64,000 nucleotides of DNA from Phycisphaerae bacterium (GCA_025924315.1 JAICIO010000014.1:1-64000); one strand, 5' to 3'; counted from the stretch's first letter, positions 15,524 through 25,586 are shown. Notes: a model not told the origin generated them from the letters alone. Numbers and translations: made by a program.

Positions 15524-18500
15524 TCATCCAACCGGGATCAATCTTGCTCCTGCCCAATCCGCATGATCGTAATCGATTCCGCTCACGCCGTTCGTCGCGA
15601 CGAGCTGAAGCTGCTGCACGCCCGCGACGCTTACGTTGATGCTCTGCGTTGGACTGCTGCCCGTGACCGCGCCGCTGTCGTAGATCTTCACGCCATCCGC
15701 GTACACCTGGAAGATCACGCTGCCGTTGCCGTTCACTTCGTCATCGACGCCGACATCGGACAGGAAGTTCGTGTACTGGCCGTTGAGGTTGTAAACGATC
15801 GTCGAGACGGCATGCACGCCGAGGCCTTTCGCGTAGGTGACCCCGCGGAGCGTGATTGTTTTTCCGTTGACGGTCTTATCCTTGCCAACCGTGCCGAAGC
15901 CGGTCGTCGCGCTGGTCCACGTCAGATCGCTGATGTAAACCGGGACCGCCGTCGCGGAGAAGGTGGTCGCCGACGCGGTGTTCGACGAATTGGAATCGCC
16001 CGCGGTGTTGGAAGCGACGATCTCATACGTGTAGCTCGTCGAAGGGTTCAGGCCGGTATCGATGAAGCTCGTCGCGTTGGCGAGCGTCGTTGCGACCGGT
16101 GTGAAGTTCACGCCATCCGTTGAGCGCAGGATCTTATTGCTCGTCTGGTTTGTGGCGGTGTTCTGCCACGAGAGCGAGATCTGCGAAGACGAAACCGCGC
16201 TCGCTTTCACTCCCGTCGGCGCCGCAGGTTTCGCCGGCTCACCGAGCAGGGCGGCGCCGGCCCAGTCCGCGTGATCGTAATCGATTCCGCTCACACCGTT
16301 GGTCGCGACGAGTTTCAGCTGTTGAACGCCGGTGACGTTGAGGTTGATGCTCTGCACCGCGCTTGATCCGGTCAGCGCGCCGCTGTCGTAAACTTTCACC
16401 CCGTCGGCGTAGACTTGGAAGATCACGCTGCCATTGCCGTTCACTTCGTCATCGACACCGACGTCCGATGTGAAATTCGTGTACAGCCCACTCAGGTTGT
16501 ACGTGATCGTCGAAACCGCATGCGTGCCGATGCCCTTCGCATACGTGGTTCCGCGAAGGGTGATCGGTTTACCGTTGATCGTCTTGTCGAGCTGCACCGA
16601 ACCAAAGCCACTGGTTGCGCTCGCCCAGGCGAGATCGCTGAGATAAGCCTTCGTCGCGGTCGCGCTGAACGTCGTTGCAGACGAGGTCGCGGACGGATCC
16701 GAATCGCCCACCGCGTTCGTCGCGCGCAGACGATAGGTGTATGTCGTCGAGCCGGTGAGATTGATATCGCTGTATGTCGTCGCGGTTGCGCCGACCGTCG
16801 TGACCGGAGTGAAGTTCACGCCGTCGATCGATCGCTCAATCTTCACGCCCGTCTGATTGGCGGCGTTGTTCTGCCACGTGAGATTGATTTGCGACGCGGA
16901 GATCACCGTCGTTTTGAGATTGCTCGGCGCGGCCGTCGGCCCCGCGGGGACCCCGAGGACGGCGGCGTTCGCCCAATCCGCGTGGTCGTAGTCGATCCCG
17001 CTCACGCCGTTCGTCGCGACGAGCTTCAGCTGCTGCACACCCGACACGTTGAGATTCAAACTTTGCACCGCGCTCGAGCCGGTCAGGGCGCCGCTGTCGT
17101 AGATCTTCGTACCATCGGCGAAGACCTGGAAGATGACCGAACCGTTTCCGCTGACTTCATCATCCACACCGACGTCGGACGTGAAGTTCGTGTAAAGCCC
17201 ACTGAGGTTGTACGTGATGGTCGACACCGCATGGGTGCCGATGCCTTTCGCGTACGTCTTTCCGCGGAGCTTGATGACGTTGCCGTTGATCGATTTGTCT
17301 TTCTGGACGGTGCCGTAGCCAGCCGTAGCGCTGCTCCACGTGAGATCGCTGAGGTAGGTGGCCGTGGCGTTTGCGTTGAAGGTCGTGCCGGATGCGGTTG
17401 CAGACGGCGCCGAATCGCCGACGCTATTCGTCGCGCGAACGCGATAGGTGTACGTCGTCGAACCGGTGAGATTCGTATCGCTGTACGTCGTCGCGGTCGC
17501 GCCAACGGTCGTGACGGGGCTGAAGTTCGTGCCGTCGGTCGAGCGCTCGATCTTTACGCCGGTCTGGTTGGCGGCGTTGTTCTGCCACGACAGGTTGATC
17601 TGCGACGCGGAGACGACGGTCGTCTTGAGATTGCTCGGCGGTGAAGAGGGCGCTTGCGGAATGCCGAGCACCGCTGCGCCGGCCCAGTCGGCGTGATCGT
17701 AGTCGATGCCGTCGCCGGCATCGGTCACGATCAGGTCCAGCTGCTGTACGCCGGTAATGTCGACCGCGATGTGCACGGCGTCGCTGCTGTTCGTGAGGGT
17801 TCCGCTGTTGAAGAGCGTCACGCCGTCGCCTACGACGCGGAAGATCACGGTGCCTGTGCCTTTGCTGAGGATCTCGTCATCGAGTCCGACGTCACTGACG
17901 AACGTGTTGTATTGACCGCCGAGGTTGTACGAAATCGTCGAGTTCGCGTGCGTGCCGATCCCGCTCGTGTAAGTCGAGCCGCGAATCTTCAGCGTGTTTC
18001 CGCCGATGCTTTTGTTCTTCTGGATCGTGCCGTAGCCGGTCGTGGCGCTGGTCCAGGTGAGATCGCTGAGATTCGTCGTGGTCGACGTGGCGGCGAGCGT
18101 GGTGGCATTGTCCACGTTCGAATTCGCAGAGTCGCCCGCGGCGTTGGTCGCGCGGACGCGATAGTAGTACGTCACATTGGGCGCCAGCCCCGTGTCGGAA
18201 TACGTCTGCGACGGGATGTTGAACGCGAGCACCGTCCAGTTCACGTTGTCGGTCGAACGATCGATGTTGAAGCCGGTTTCATTGGTCGAATTGTCGGTCC
18301 ACGTCAGATCGATCTGCGAGCTGGAAGAGGCTGTCGCTTTCAAATTGCTCGGCGCATTCGGAACTGTCGCGGCGCCGGTCAGCGTGTACTTGAACCAGTT
18401 GAAGTTGCCGATATTTCCGCTCGATCCGCCGGCGTCCATCACGAGACGCATCTGATGAATCCCCGAGCCAAGTGTGACGCCGGTACGGGTGAGCGTCTGC

Positions 18501-20041
18501 CAGGTGTTGTTCGTCCCGGTGCTCGGAACGCGCAGCGAGCCGGTCACGTTCACGCCATCGACTTCGAGATGAAACAGCCCGCCGGTCGATTGCGCCGTCG
18601 CGACGCGGAAGTCGAAGTTGTAGTTGCCGTCCTGTGGAATGTTGACGGTGTACGCCATCCATTCGCCTTTTACCGTGGACGTGACGTCGTAACCCGAGAT
18701 TCCGCCATCGGTGTTCGGCTCGATATCGACGCTTTCGTATTCGCGATAGTAATCGACATTATTCGGCACGTCCGAATCAACGTACGCGAGTCCGGTTCCG
18801 CCCTCGTCGAATTCCTCCGCCTGGATCGGCGCGCCCGCGGTCGCTGGGGTGCCCAAAAACGGATACTGCATCGTCGCGATCGGCGCGGTCGCCCAATTGC
18901 TGTAGAGGACGGCGTTCCCGTTCGCTTGAATCGCGTCGCCGGTGCCGGGGCCGTCGCCGCTGGGACCGCTGGCGCTGCCCCAGTAGTTGTTGCGCGCGTC
19001 GAGCGTGCCGGTGTACTGCTGCGAGAGTACGCGCAGCCCGCCGACGAATCCGTCCTGACCGTTGTTGATGAAGTTGTTGCCGGTGATGACGAAATTCGTG
19101 TTGTCGCCCGGCACCGCTTTGTTGTCGATGCGGATCGCCGTGCCCGGGCCGTCCATCATCGTGTTGCCGGTGACGGTGACGTTGTTCAGCCCGCCTTCAA
19201 AGCGCAGGCCGGCGCTCGATTCGTCGTGGTTGTAGGTGGAAAAATTTCCCGTGATCGAGAGGTTCGTCACATTCCAAGCCAGCACGCTCTTGCCGTTGGA
19301 ATCGAAGATGTTGTTGCTGATCGTGATGTTCGACTGCGAGTTCGCCGTGTACGACCCGAGATGAATCGCGGCCTCGTAAAGCGACGTGCCCGATCCGCCG
19401 GAGTTGTGCGAGAAGAAGTTGCCGTCGATGAGGACGTTGGTCAGGTTTCCGCCGGAGACCGAGGCATCGGTGTAAATGCCGCGCCCGCCGGTTTCGCCGT
19501 CGTTGTTGTTGTTTCGGAAGACGTTGTGCTGGATCACCGCCTGATTTGTGCTGCTGTTGTTCGCGAGCCGCAAGCCCGACACGTTATTCTGGAGGATGTT
19601 ATCGAGGATGTGCGTGCCGCTGCGGTTCGGGCTAATCACGATGCCGGCGCCGTACTTGCTTTCGGATGTGTCGCCCTGAACGGTGAAGCCGTCGATCGTG
19701 ACGTTATCGGCGGTGATATAAAAACCGCTCGATCGCGTGCCGGTGCTCGTTGTGGTGCCGGTAACGATCGATTCACCCGTGCCGGTCTGACGCGTGTTCA
19801 GCCGCGCATCGACGCCCGCCTGCGCTCCGCGGATCGTCAGCGATTTCGAGACCGTCACCAGTTCCGGGTACGTCCCCGCGTCGACGTTGATCGTCTGCCC
19901 CGCGAGCGCCGCATCCACCGCGGCCTGGATCGTCGTGTAAACGGTCGTGCTTCCGGCGATCTGCGCATTAAAGAGCTGGCGCTGTTCGAGCGATTCGAGG
20001 TGCGCGCGAGACCCGCGCGCACGAATGCGGCTACGTTGCAT
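15524..20041 (-). CDS. Giant secreted beta-helix / CBM / (FnIII-NPCBM)x4 protein
   Basis: A 1505-residue surface or extracellular protein with an LEPR-XLL-type start (HLESLEQRQLF). Order of domains: a right-handed beta-helix at about 27-390 (many NNxF/NxxxN turns, ending NNYWGSASGPSGDG); a CBM6/35-like sandwich at about 405-555 (EEFDEGGTGLAYVDSD ... WFKYTL); then four tandem units of about 235 residues. Each unit is a fibronectin III domain (SQIDLTWTDNSTNETGF) plus an NPCBM domain (GIGTHANSTISYNL ... GIDYDHADWAGA). No catalytic residues identified. It probably binds or cleaves polysaccharide. GGGAGAGGG lies 8 bases before the ATG. Confidence 0.88.
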   Translation of the reverse strand: MQRSRIRARGSRAHLESLEQRQLFNAQIAGSTTVYTTIQAAVDAALAGQTINVDAGTYPELVTVSKSLTIRGAQAGVDARLNTRQTGTGESIVTGTTTSTGTRSSGFYITADNVTIDGFTVQGDTSESKYGAGIVISPNRSGTHILDNILQNNVSGLRLANNSSTNQAVIQHNVFRNNNNDGETGGRGIYTDASVSGGNLTNVLIDGNFFSHNSGGSGTSLYEAAIHLGSYTANSQSNITISNNIFDSNGKSVLAWNVTNLSITGNFSTYNHDESSAGLRFEGGLNNVTVTGNTMMDGPGTAIRIDNKAVPGDNTNFVITGNNFINNGQDGFVGGLRVLSQQYTGTLDARNNYWGSASGPSGDGPGTGDAIQANGNAVLYSNWATAPIATMQYPFLGTPATAGAPIQAEEFDEGGTGLAYVDSDVPNNVDYYREYESVDIEPNTDGGISGYDVTSTVKGEWMAYTVNIPQDGNYNFDFRVATAQSTGGLFHLEVDGVNVTGSLRVPSTGTNNTWQTLTRTGVTLGSGIHQMRLVMDAGGSSGNIGNFNWFKYTLTGAATVPNAPSNLKATASSSSQIDLTWTDNSTNETGFNIDRSTDNVNWTVLAFNIPSQTYSDTGLAPNVTYYYRVRATNAAGDSANSNVDNATTLAATSTTTNLSDLTWTSATTGYGTIQKNKSIGGNTLKIRGSTYTSGIGTHANSTISYNLGGQYNTFVSDVGLDDEILSKGTGTVIFRVVGDGVTLFNSGTLTNSSDAVHIAVDITGVQQLDLIVTDAGDGIDYDHADWAGAAVLGIPQAPSSPPSNLKTTVVSASQINLSWQNNAANQTGVKIERSTDGTNFSPVTTVGATATTYSDTNLTGSTTYTYRVRATNSVGDSAPSATASGTTFNANATATYLSDLTWSSATAGYGTVQKDKSINGNVIKLRGKTYAKGIGTHAVSTITYNLSGLYTNFTSDVGVDDEVSGNGSVIFQVFADGTKIYDSGALTGSSAVQSLNLNVSGVQQLKLVATNGVSGIDYDHADWANAAVLGVPAGPTAAPSNLKTTVISASQINLTWQNNAANQTGVKIERSIDGVNFTPVTTVGATATTYSDINLTGSTTYTYRLRATNAVGDSDPSATSSATTFSATATKAYLSDLAWASATSGFGSVQLDKTINGKPITLRGTTYAKGIGTHAVSTITYNLSGLYTNFTSDVGVDDEVNGNGSVIFQVYADGVKVYDSGALTGSSAVQSINLNVTGVQQLKLVATNGVSGIDYDHADWAGAALLGEPAKPAAPTGVKASAVSSSQISLSWQNTATNQTSNKILRSTDGVNFTPVATTLANATSFIDTGLNPSTSYTYEIVASNTAGDSNSSNTASATTFSATAVPVYISDLTWTSATTGFGTVGKDKTVNGKTITLRGVTYAKGLGVHAVSTIVYNLNGQYTNFLSDVGVDDEVNGNGSVIFQVYADGVKIYDSGAVTGSSPTQSINVSVAGVQQLQLVATNGVSGIDYDHADWAGARLIPVG

Positions 20042-20278
20042 TTCTAAACCCTCTCCCTTGCGACTTGTCTGCTAGCGCGCGCCCGAGCGCGCAAGAACAA
20101 ACGAGAACACCCACGTGTAGGAAAACCAATGTGCTCTCTGGCGAGGGAAACTTACACCGCGTTCCGCGCGCGTCCAAAAAAACCCCGAAATAGCGGCTCT
20201 TAAGATAGGAAAGCTGTTCCGCGCGTAAGGTTTATTTCCGCGCGCAGGTGATACGGCTTACCGAGATTGAAGAGATGT
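20042..20278. other. Upstream region of the giant-protein gene
   Basis: No gene seen. Read on the minus strand it holds three copies of CGCGCGGAA (two near 20220-20250, one near 20163) and a T7 run near 20175. A hairpin-forming GCGCGCTCGGGCGCGCGC lies near 20080, just before the ribosome site. A long 5' leader is possible; no promoter hexamers could be fixed. Confidence 0.3.
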
Positions 20279-20371
20279 ATCGCGAAGACGCGAAGAGCGC
20301 GAACGTTCGCGAAGGCGTTTCCATTCGCTCCTCTTCCTCTTCTTCGCGAGCCTTCGCGTCTTCGCGATAAA
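20279..20371. repeat. Palindromic repeat, 'tatcgcgaagacgcgaag' family
   Basis: Left arm TATCGCGAAGACGCGAAG and right arm CTTCGCGTCTTCGCGATA form a perfect 18-bp inverted repeat. It is downstream of the SDR gene. Confidence 0.88.
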
Positions 20372-20379
20372 CGGATTAT

Positions 20380-21138
20380 TCAAAGCCGTCGAAAGTGATA
20401 TCCACCATCGACGTCGATCACTTCCCCCGTCGAGAACGGCAGCAGATCCATCGCGATCGCCACGACGGCTTTGGCGACGTCTTCCGGTTTCCCCCAGCGT
20501 TTGATCGGCGTGAGATCTTTCTGGTGGATCAGCTCGTCGTACTTCGCCTTCACTGGACCGGTCATGTCGGTTTCGATGATGCCGGGGCGGATTTCGTAGA
20601 CATTGATGTTGTCGGCGGCGAGACGGGCCGCGAAGAGTTTCACCGCCATCGAAAGCCCGGCTTTTGAAATGCAATAATCCCCGCGATTCGTGCTGGCGGC
20701 GTAGGCGCTGACCGACGTGATGAAGACGATCTTCCCCGCGGTGTTGGTCTTGATCATCTCGCGCGCGACGAGCTGCGTGAGGAAGTAGGGGCCTTTGAGG
20801 TTGGTGCTGATCAGGCGGTCAAAGCTCGCCTCGCCCGCTTCGAGAATGTCCGCGCGCACGTCCGGCGCGACACCGGCATTGTTCACGAGCAAATCGATCT
20901 GGCCGAAGGTCTCAATCGTCTCTCGCACGATCCGTTCACGATCCGCGGATGAACCGACATCGCCCTGGACAGACAGTGCACGCTGTCCCGATTGCTCCAC
21001 GATTGCCTTCACCTCGTGCGCAGCAACCACGTTCTTCGCGTAGTTGATCGCGCAGTCATATCCCTGCTTCGCCAGTGCAATCGTGATCGCGCGCCCGATT
21101 CCCCGCGACGCGCCAGTGATGAGAGCGGTCTTACTCAT
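20380..21138 (-). CDS. SDR-family oxidoreductase (3-ketoacyl-ACP reductase-like)
   Basis: A 252-residue classical short-chain dehydrogenase. The nucleotide motif TGASRGIG is at 8-15, NNAG at 86-89, and the catalytic Tyr-x3-Lys is Y155-K159 (GDYCISKAG), with a serine 11-13 residues before it. It ends with the usual [17 protein letters not shown] preference is suggested by the Arg after the Gly motif. The substrate is not predictable; FabG-like and sugar-type SDRs look alike. ATG 21138 is chosen over a TTG two codons earlier. It follows the permease stop by 6 bases, so the two are probably one operon. Confidence 0.9.
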   Translation of the reverse strand: MSKTALITGASRGIGRAITIALAKQGYDCAINYAKNVVAAHEVKAIVEQSGQRALSVQGDVGSSADRERIVRETIETFGQIDLLVNNAGVAPDVRADILEAGEASFDRLISTNLKGPYFLTQLVAREMIKTNTAGKIVFITSVSAYAASTNRGDYCISKAGLSMAVKLFAARLAADNINVYEIRPGIIETDMTGPVKAKYDELIHQKDLTPIKRWGKPEDVAKAVVAIAMDLLPFSTGEVIDVDGGYHFRRL

Positions 21139-21144
21139 GTCCAA

Positions 21145-21945
21145 TTATCCGCGATGCGAAAGTGTCCACGTGCCTTCGGTCAGAATATACACGCCGAGAA
21201 GGAACGTCACGATATAGATGATCCGCGTAAAGAGCTTGTCATTAATTCGCCGATTGAGCCAAACACCGCAGAAGGCCCCAACGAGCACCAGCGGCATGAA
21301 TCGTCCGGTCAGCCCGAGACCGGCTTTGTTGAATTGGCCTAGGTAGTAATAGAACGGAAGTTTCGCGGAGTTGAGGAGGAAAAAGTAGAGCGCGCTCGTG
21401 CCGACATAGCTTGCGCGATCGAGCCCCAGCGGAAGCAGATACGCGCTAATGACGGGTCCTGCGCCGTGGCAAAGCGTCGAGCTCGTGCCGGCGAAGCATC
21501 CGGTGACATTGCTGCGCGTGGGCTCGCGCATCAGATGCGTCTGCACGCCTCTGTATTGCCGCCACCAGTGAATGCCGACGAGCAGCATGCACTCAAACCC
21601 GATCTCAATCTGCAACAGCGCGCTGAGCACCTGGGGATCGCGCTTGTAATGATGAAACGCCCAAAGAATGGTGCTGCCGAGCACCACGCCGATCATCGTC
21701 CCGGGAATCAGCCGCTTCACGATCGCGCCGGTTAATTGCCGCCGCCACTGATAAACCGCGATGAGATCGCCGAGCACGAGCAGCTGCGCCAGGAAGCCGA
21801 GCGACGCCTCGGTTCCGCGATCGGTGTGCCCAATCGCGATCGTGAGCAGCGGAATGAGCATCAATCCCATTCCGCTGCCGAACCCGCTTTTGGTGATCCC
21901 GATGCCCAGCGCGCAGAACCCCATCAGCGCCCACCAGAAATTCAT
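21145..21945 (-). CDS. TauE/SafE-family sulfite/anion permease
   Basis: A polytopic membrane protein of 266 residues with about eight helices and the two-half TauE/SafE architecture. The first half starts MGFCALGIGITKSGFGSGMG; the second carries CFAGTSSTLCHGAGPVISAY, the repeated G-x-G motif, and ends in LFTRIIYIVTFLLGVYIL. Family members export sulfite, sulfoacetate or related organosulfur anions. The ATG at 21945 is preferred over a GTG at 22002 that would add a polar extension. The substrate is unknown. The SDR is encoded directly downstream. Confidence 0.85.
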   Translation of the reverse strand: MNFWWALMGFCALGIGITKSGFGSGMGLMLIPLLTIAIGHTDRGTEASLGFLAQLLVLGDLIAVYQWRRQLTGAIVKRLIPGTMIGVVLGSTILWAFHHYKRDPQVLSALLQIEIGFECMLLVGIHWWRQYRGVQTHLMREPTRSNVTGCFAGTSSTLCHGAGPVISAYLLPLGLDRASYVGTSALYFFLLNSAKLPFYYYLGQFNKAGLGLTGRFMPLVLVGAFCGVWLNRRINDKLFTRIIYIVTFLLGVYILTEGTWTLSHRG

Positions 21946-22014
21946 CGCCGAGACGTTAGCGACGCTGCATGAAGACGCAAGCAATCGATGAAGCAATACC
22001 ACTGCGCTTGATTT

Positions 22015-22092
22015 GTAGGGTCCGCTTCAGCGGACCGGTTATTCGTTGTACTCGCACAGAATAAATAACCGGTCCGCTAAAGCGGACCCTAC
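22015..22092. repeat. BIME-like pair of GTAG REP hairpins, copy 2
   Basis: Same structure as 15440-15511 but with the stem GGTCCGC / GCGGACC in both arms. It lies between divergent genes. Confidence 0.92.
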
Positions 22093-22150
22093 GGATTAGC
22101 GCATGAGCACCGCTTGCTTCCCTGCGCGACTGTCCCATACCCTACGGCGC

Positions 22151-23761
22151 ATGAGTGTTGTGACGGCGCCGCTTGCGCTGGAGAAATCTCAACAGGCCGA
22201 GATTCGCACGCGCGCGATCCTTGCGCTCTGGGTGGCCAGCCTTGTGCTCCTCACGCTGTTTCTCCGCAATCCGCCGGTCACGCGCACGCAGGAGGCGCGC
22301 GTGCTGGAAACCGCGCGCCAAATGCTCGGGCAGAGCGCTCACGAGTGGTTTGTTCCGCGGCTCAATGGCTCGCTCCGCCTGCAAAAACCGCCGCTGACGT
22401 ATTGGATGAGCGGCGGTGCGTTTTGGATTGGTCGCGTCGACGAATTCTGGGGACGCCTGCCGACAGTCATCACCGGGTGGCTCACGCTCGCCGTGGTGTA
22501 TCTCGGCACGAAATGGCTCTTCGGCCAGCGCGCCGGATTGATCGGCGCGACCGCATTGCTCGGCAGCTACTTCTTCTATCGACATTCACGCTTGGCGGAA
22601 ACCGACATCCCCGCGGCGCTGTTTGTGACGATCGCGATACTTTCCGCGTGGCGGGCGGCGGACGAAAGCTCCTTCGGGCGAAGAGCCGCGTGGTTCCACC
22701 TCGCCGCTGCAAGTACGGGACTCGCGATCATGTCGAAGGGCGCGCCTGGCGGATTTGCGGTATTGTTCCTCGTCGCGTTGATTCTGTGGGAGCGCAACTG
22801 GCAACTCGCGATCGATTTTCTCAAGAGCGGCGCGTTGATCACGGGCATCGTCATCGCGTTGCCGTGGTTCGCGTACGTCGGCACGAGCGAAGGATGGAGT
22901 ACTTTTCTCGCGGAGATGAAGAACAACGCCGAGGGCGGCGATCATCCCGGGACGTTTCTGCAATACATCCCCGAACTCTTCGTCGGCACAGCGCCGTGGT
23001 GCGTGCTGATGCCGGTCGCGATCTACGGCTCAATCAAGCAGCGCCGCGACGTCCGCTTTCGGCGAATGAATATCTGGCTGCTGTCGATTGCCGTTCCACT
23101 GTGCCTGCAAGGCAACAAGCAGAAGCACTATCTGCTGCCGCTAATCCCGCCGATCATGATGCTCGTCGGCTGGTTGGTCGATCGCGCGATGAGCCGAAGT
23201 GATCGCGTGTTCGGCCTGGCGCGAATCATCCTGTGGCTCACGATTCCGGTGATGTTGCTCGCCGCGGTGGGGGTGATCATCGCATCGCGCGCGATCAATC
23301 ATCGGATCGACGCGATCGACATCATCGTCGCGCTCGCGCTAGTGATCTTCGCGATTTTGTGCGGGTGGATCTGGCGGCAAAAAGCGCCGGCGGGGATGGC
23401 GGCGCTGCTGGCCTGCGGAACGGTGCTCATGCCGCTGATCGTCGGACTCTGGGAGCCGGCGATGACGAAGAACACCGCGCGCGACACCGCTGCCCAGCTG
23501 ACGCAGAATTTCGGCGCCGGCCCTTACGCTTTCATCGGCGGAGATATCAGCCTGCCGCTCTGCTGGGAGATGCGCGAAGCGATTCCGCGTTACTATACCG
23601 AGGCGGATGCGCTCCAGGTCGCGCAGCGCGATCCGGCGCTCGCGATCATCTCGCTTGCGAAGGACAAGCGTCCGCCGATGCAGTTGTCGTCGCCGTTCGT
23701 GAAGAAGCTCACCTTGCGCTCAGAGGATCGGATTCTTGAAGTTTACCAACTCGCCCGCTGA
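22151..23761 (+). CDS. ArnT-like membrane glycosyltransferase (GT39 family)
   Basis: A 536-residue polytopic protein with about eleven helices. The first loop shows the family signature: TRTQEARVLETARQMLGQSA, then WFVPRLNGSLRLQKPPLTYW. Next comes a helix-turn with YRHSRLAETDIP, and later GNKQKHYLLPLIPPIMML. The short C-terminal domain is soluble. Expected to glycosylate a lipid or protein at the outer face of the inner membrane from an isoprenyl-phosphate sugar; substrate unknown. An in-frame ATG at 22103 lies just after a repeat and is a possible alternative start. It overlaps the next gene by 26 bases. Confidence 0.85.
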   Translation: MSVVTAPLALEKSQQAEIRTRAILALWVASLVLLTLFLRNPPVTRTQEARVLETARQMLGQSAHEWFVPRLNGSLRLQKPPLTYWMSGGAFWIGRVDEFWGRLPTVITGWLTLAVVYLGTKWLFGQRAGLIGATALLGSYFFYRHSRLAETDIPAALFVTIAILSAWRAADESSFGRRAAWFHLAAASTGLAIMSKGAPGGFAVLFLVALILWERNWQLAIDFLKSGALITGIVIALPWFAYVGTSEGWSTFLAEMKNNAEGGDHPGTFLQYIPELFVGTAPWCVLMPVAIYGSIKQRRDVRFRRMNIWLLSIAVPLCLQGNKQKHYLLPLIPPIMMLVGWLVDRAMSRSDRVFGLARIILWLTIPVMLLAAVGVIIASRAINHRIDAIDIIVALALVIFAILCGWIWRQKAPAGMAALLACGTVLMPLIVGLWEPAMTKNTARDTAAQLTQNFGAGPYAFIGGDISLPLCWEMREAIPRYYTEADALQVAQRDPALAIISLAKDKRPPMQLSSPFVKKLTLRSEDRILEVYQLAR

Positions 23762-25586
23762 TCGATCGCCTGGCGTTTTTCTCGCTGCGCTGCTCCTCGC
23801 GGGCATCGCGTTCTTTTCGCTGCTCGGTCGGCGCGACATCGTGACCAGCCACGAAGCGCGCGTGATCCAGGTGGCGCGGCAGATGGCCGAGTCCGGTTGG
23901 CCGTGGAATACGAAGCGCGTGAGCGTGCCGAGCGTGGAGCTGGCGACGATCAACGGCATCACCACGCTCGCGCCGAGCCCCGAATCGCGCATGACCGTCA
24001 ATCCGTGGATCGTGCCGGTTCTGAACAACGAAATCCGCCTCAAAAAGCCGCCGCTGCCGTACTGGTGCGACGCGATCCTCTTCCGACTCTTCGGCTGGTC
24101 CGAAGCCATCGCGCGATTTCCCACCGCGCTGCTCGGTTTCCTCGGCGCGCTCCTGATCTACGATCTGGCGAAGAAAACCTTCGGCCCGCGCGCCGCGATG
24201 CCCGCGCTGCTGATCTGGATCACGACACATTTCGTCGTCGACGAATACCGCAAAGCGATGGCCGACCCGTACCTCGCGTTCACTACGCTGATGGCGGTGT
24301 GGGCATGGATTCGCGCCTCCGTCGGCGGAGGAAAAAAAGGTGCCCGGTACCTTTTTCTGATCCTGTTCTACGTTGCGCTGGCGATAGGGGGCTTGGCGAA
24401 GGGGCCGATTGTATTGCTGACGAGCTTGCCGGGGATTGCGGTGTGGGAACTCGTTACATGGGGAAGGAAACCGAAGCGCGGCGGTGCGTGGTGGATTGGG
24501 CATCTGATTGGAATTGCCATTTTCGCGCTGCTACTTGTGCCGTGGATTCTGCTCGTCCTGCGCGAGTTGCCGCAGGCGCCAGCGATCTGGAAATACGAGA
24601 TCGAAGCGCAGGAGAAGCCGCGCGAGGCGTATTACTACTTCCTCACCATCTGGCAGTTGGCGCTGCTGTGGACGATTCCCTGGGCGATCGGAATCGTGAT
24701 GGCCTTTATTCATGGCAAACGCGGCCTGTTTTCACCGCGCGGGCGACGGCGCGCGTTTGCGGTCGCGTGGCTCGTCATCGTCGGCGGAGTCTTTTCGCTC
24801 AATGGCGTGAAGAAGAACGCGTACCTGCTGCCGATCATGCCCGCGCTGGTGCTGCTCGCGGCGGACGTCGTGAGCATGATTCTCGTCACGGCGCGGCGAA
24901 GGTCGCGCGAAGGTCTCGCGGTGATTGCGATGATTGCGCAGGTGGTAATCGGAATGGGTTTCGCGGTGAGCGTGCTTGTGCTTGCGGTGAAGAATCACTT
25001 CGGCGCGAGCGCGATCGGCGCGTGCGGCGTTGTGCTGATCCTGAACATCCTGCCGATCCGATCGATCTTTGCGCACCGTCCGCGGCAGTGGCTGTTCCTG
25101 CAGGCGACGGCGTATGTGGCGGTGATCGCGATCTTCATTGGGCTGTACATCGCGTCGCTCGACAATGCCCGCTCGCCGCGCGCGTTCGCGAGCGCCGCGC
25201 TCAGCGTGAGCAAGCAGTTGAACGTCCCGATCTGGCGAGCGCAGTCGCCTGAGGAGATGTCGGTCTATCTGCCGATGCACCTGCCGGATGGTTCGCTCTC
25301 ACCGCGCGTTTTGATCGGCGTGGATGATCCAAAGCATGAGTTCGTACCGTCGCCGGTTACGTTCGAGAAGTCGCTGTATGGGATCAAAGTGACGGACTTC
25401 CGCGAGATTGATCTGCCGGTGACCACGACGAAGCGGCGGTATCGACTCTTCGATCTGACGCTGGATCGAGGGGCGGGGAAGATGGCGGCGCGAGGACGTG
25501 CCGACGACGTCATCCTGAGCGAAGCGAAGGATCTCGATACCACGAATCGCTTCCGATCCCGAGATTCTTCGCTTCGCTCAGAATGA
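23736..25586 (+). CDS. ArnT-like membrane glycosyltransferase (GT39 family) with repeat-encoded C-terminal tail
   Basis: A 616-residue paralogue of the preceding gene. SHEARVIQVARQMAESGWPW, then NNEIRLKKPPLPYW, then DEYRKAMADPY and NGVKKNAYLLPIMPALVLL mark the family. It has about eleven helices and a soluble end. The start is TTG 23736, supported by GAGG 9 bases upstream and by overlap with the previous gene. The native protein probably ends near RLFDLTLDRGAGKM. The final residues DDVILSEAKDLDTT ... RDSSLRSE are encoded by the palindrome at 25509-25587, which also supplies the TGA. Confidence 0.85.
   Translation: MKFTNSPADRSPGVFLAALLLAGIAFFSLLGRRDIVTSHEARVIQVARQMAESGWPWNTKRVSVPSVELATINGITTLAPSPESRMTVNPWIVPVLNNEIRLKKPPLPYWCDAILFRLFGWSEAIARFPTALLGFLGALLIYDLAKKTFGPRAAMPALLIWITTHFVVDEYRKAMADPYLAFTTLMAVWAWIRASVGGGKKGARYLFLILFYVALAIGGLAKGPIVLLTSLPGIAVWELVTWGRKPKRGGAWWIGHLIGIAIFALLLVPWILLVLRELPQAPAIWKYEIEAQEKPREAYYYFLTIWQLALLWTIPWAIGIVMAFIHGKRGLFSPRGRRRAFAVAWLVIVGGVFSLNGVKKNAYLLPIMPALVLLAADVVSMILVTARRRSREGLAVIAMIAQVVIGMGFAVSVLVLAVKNHFGASAIGACGVVLILNILPIRSIFAHRPRQWLFLQATAYVAVIAIFIGLYIASLDNARSPRAFASAALSVSKQLNVPIWRAQSPEEMSVYLPMHLPDGSLSPRVLIGVDDPKHEFVPSPVTFEKSLYGIKVTDFREIDLPVTTTKRRYRLFDLTLDRGAGKMAARGRADDVILSEAKDLDTTNRFRSRDSSLRSE

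Noticed and set aside
17654-20047. 797-codon open frame on the plus strand
   Set aside because: It is antisense to the giant beta-helix/NPCBM gene, is Arg/Val-rich and has no family-like motif. Long antisense frames are expected at this GC content.
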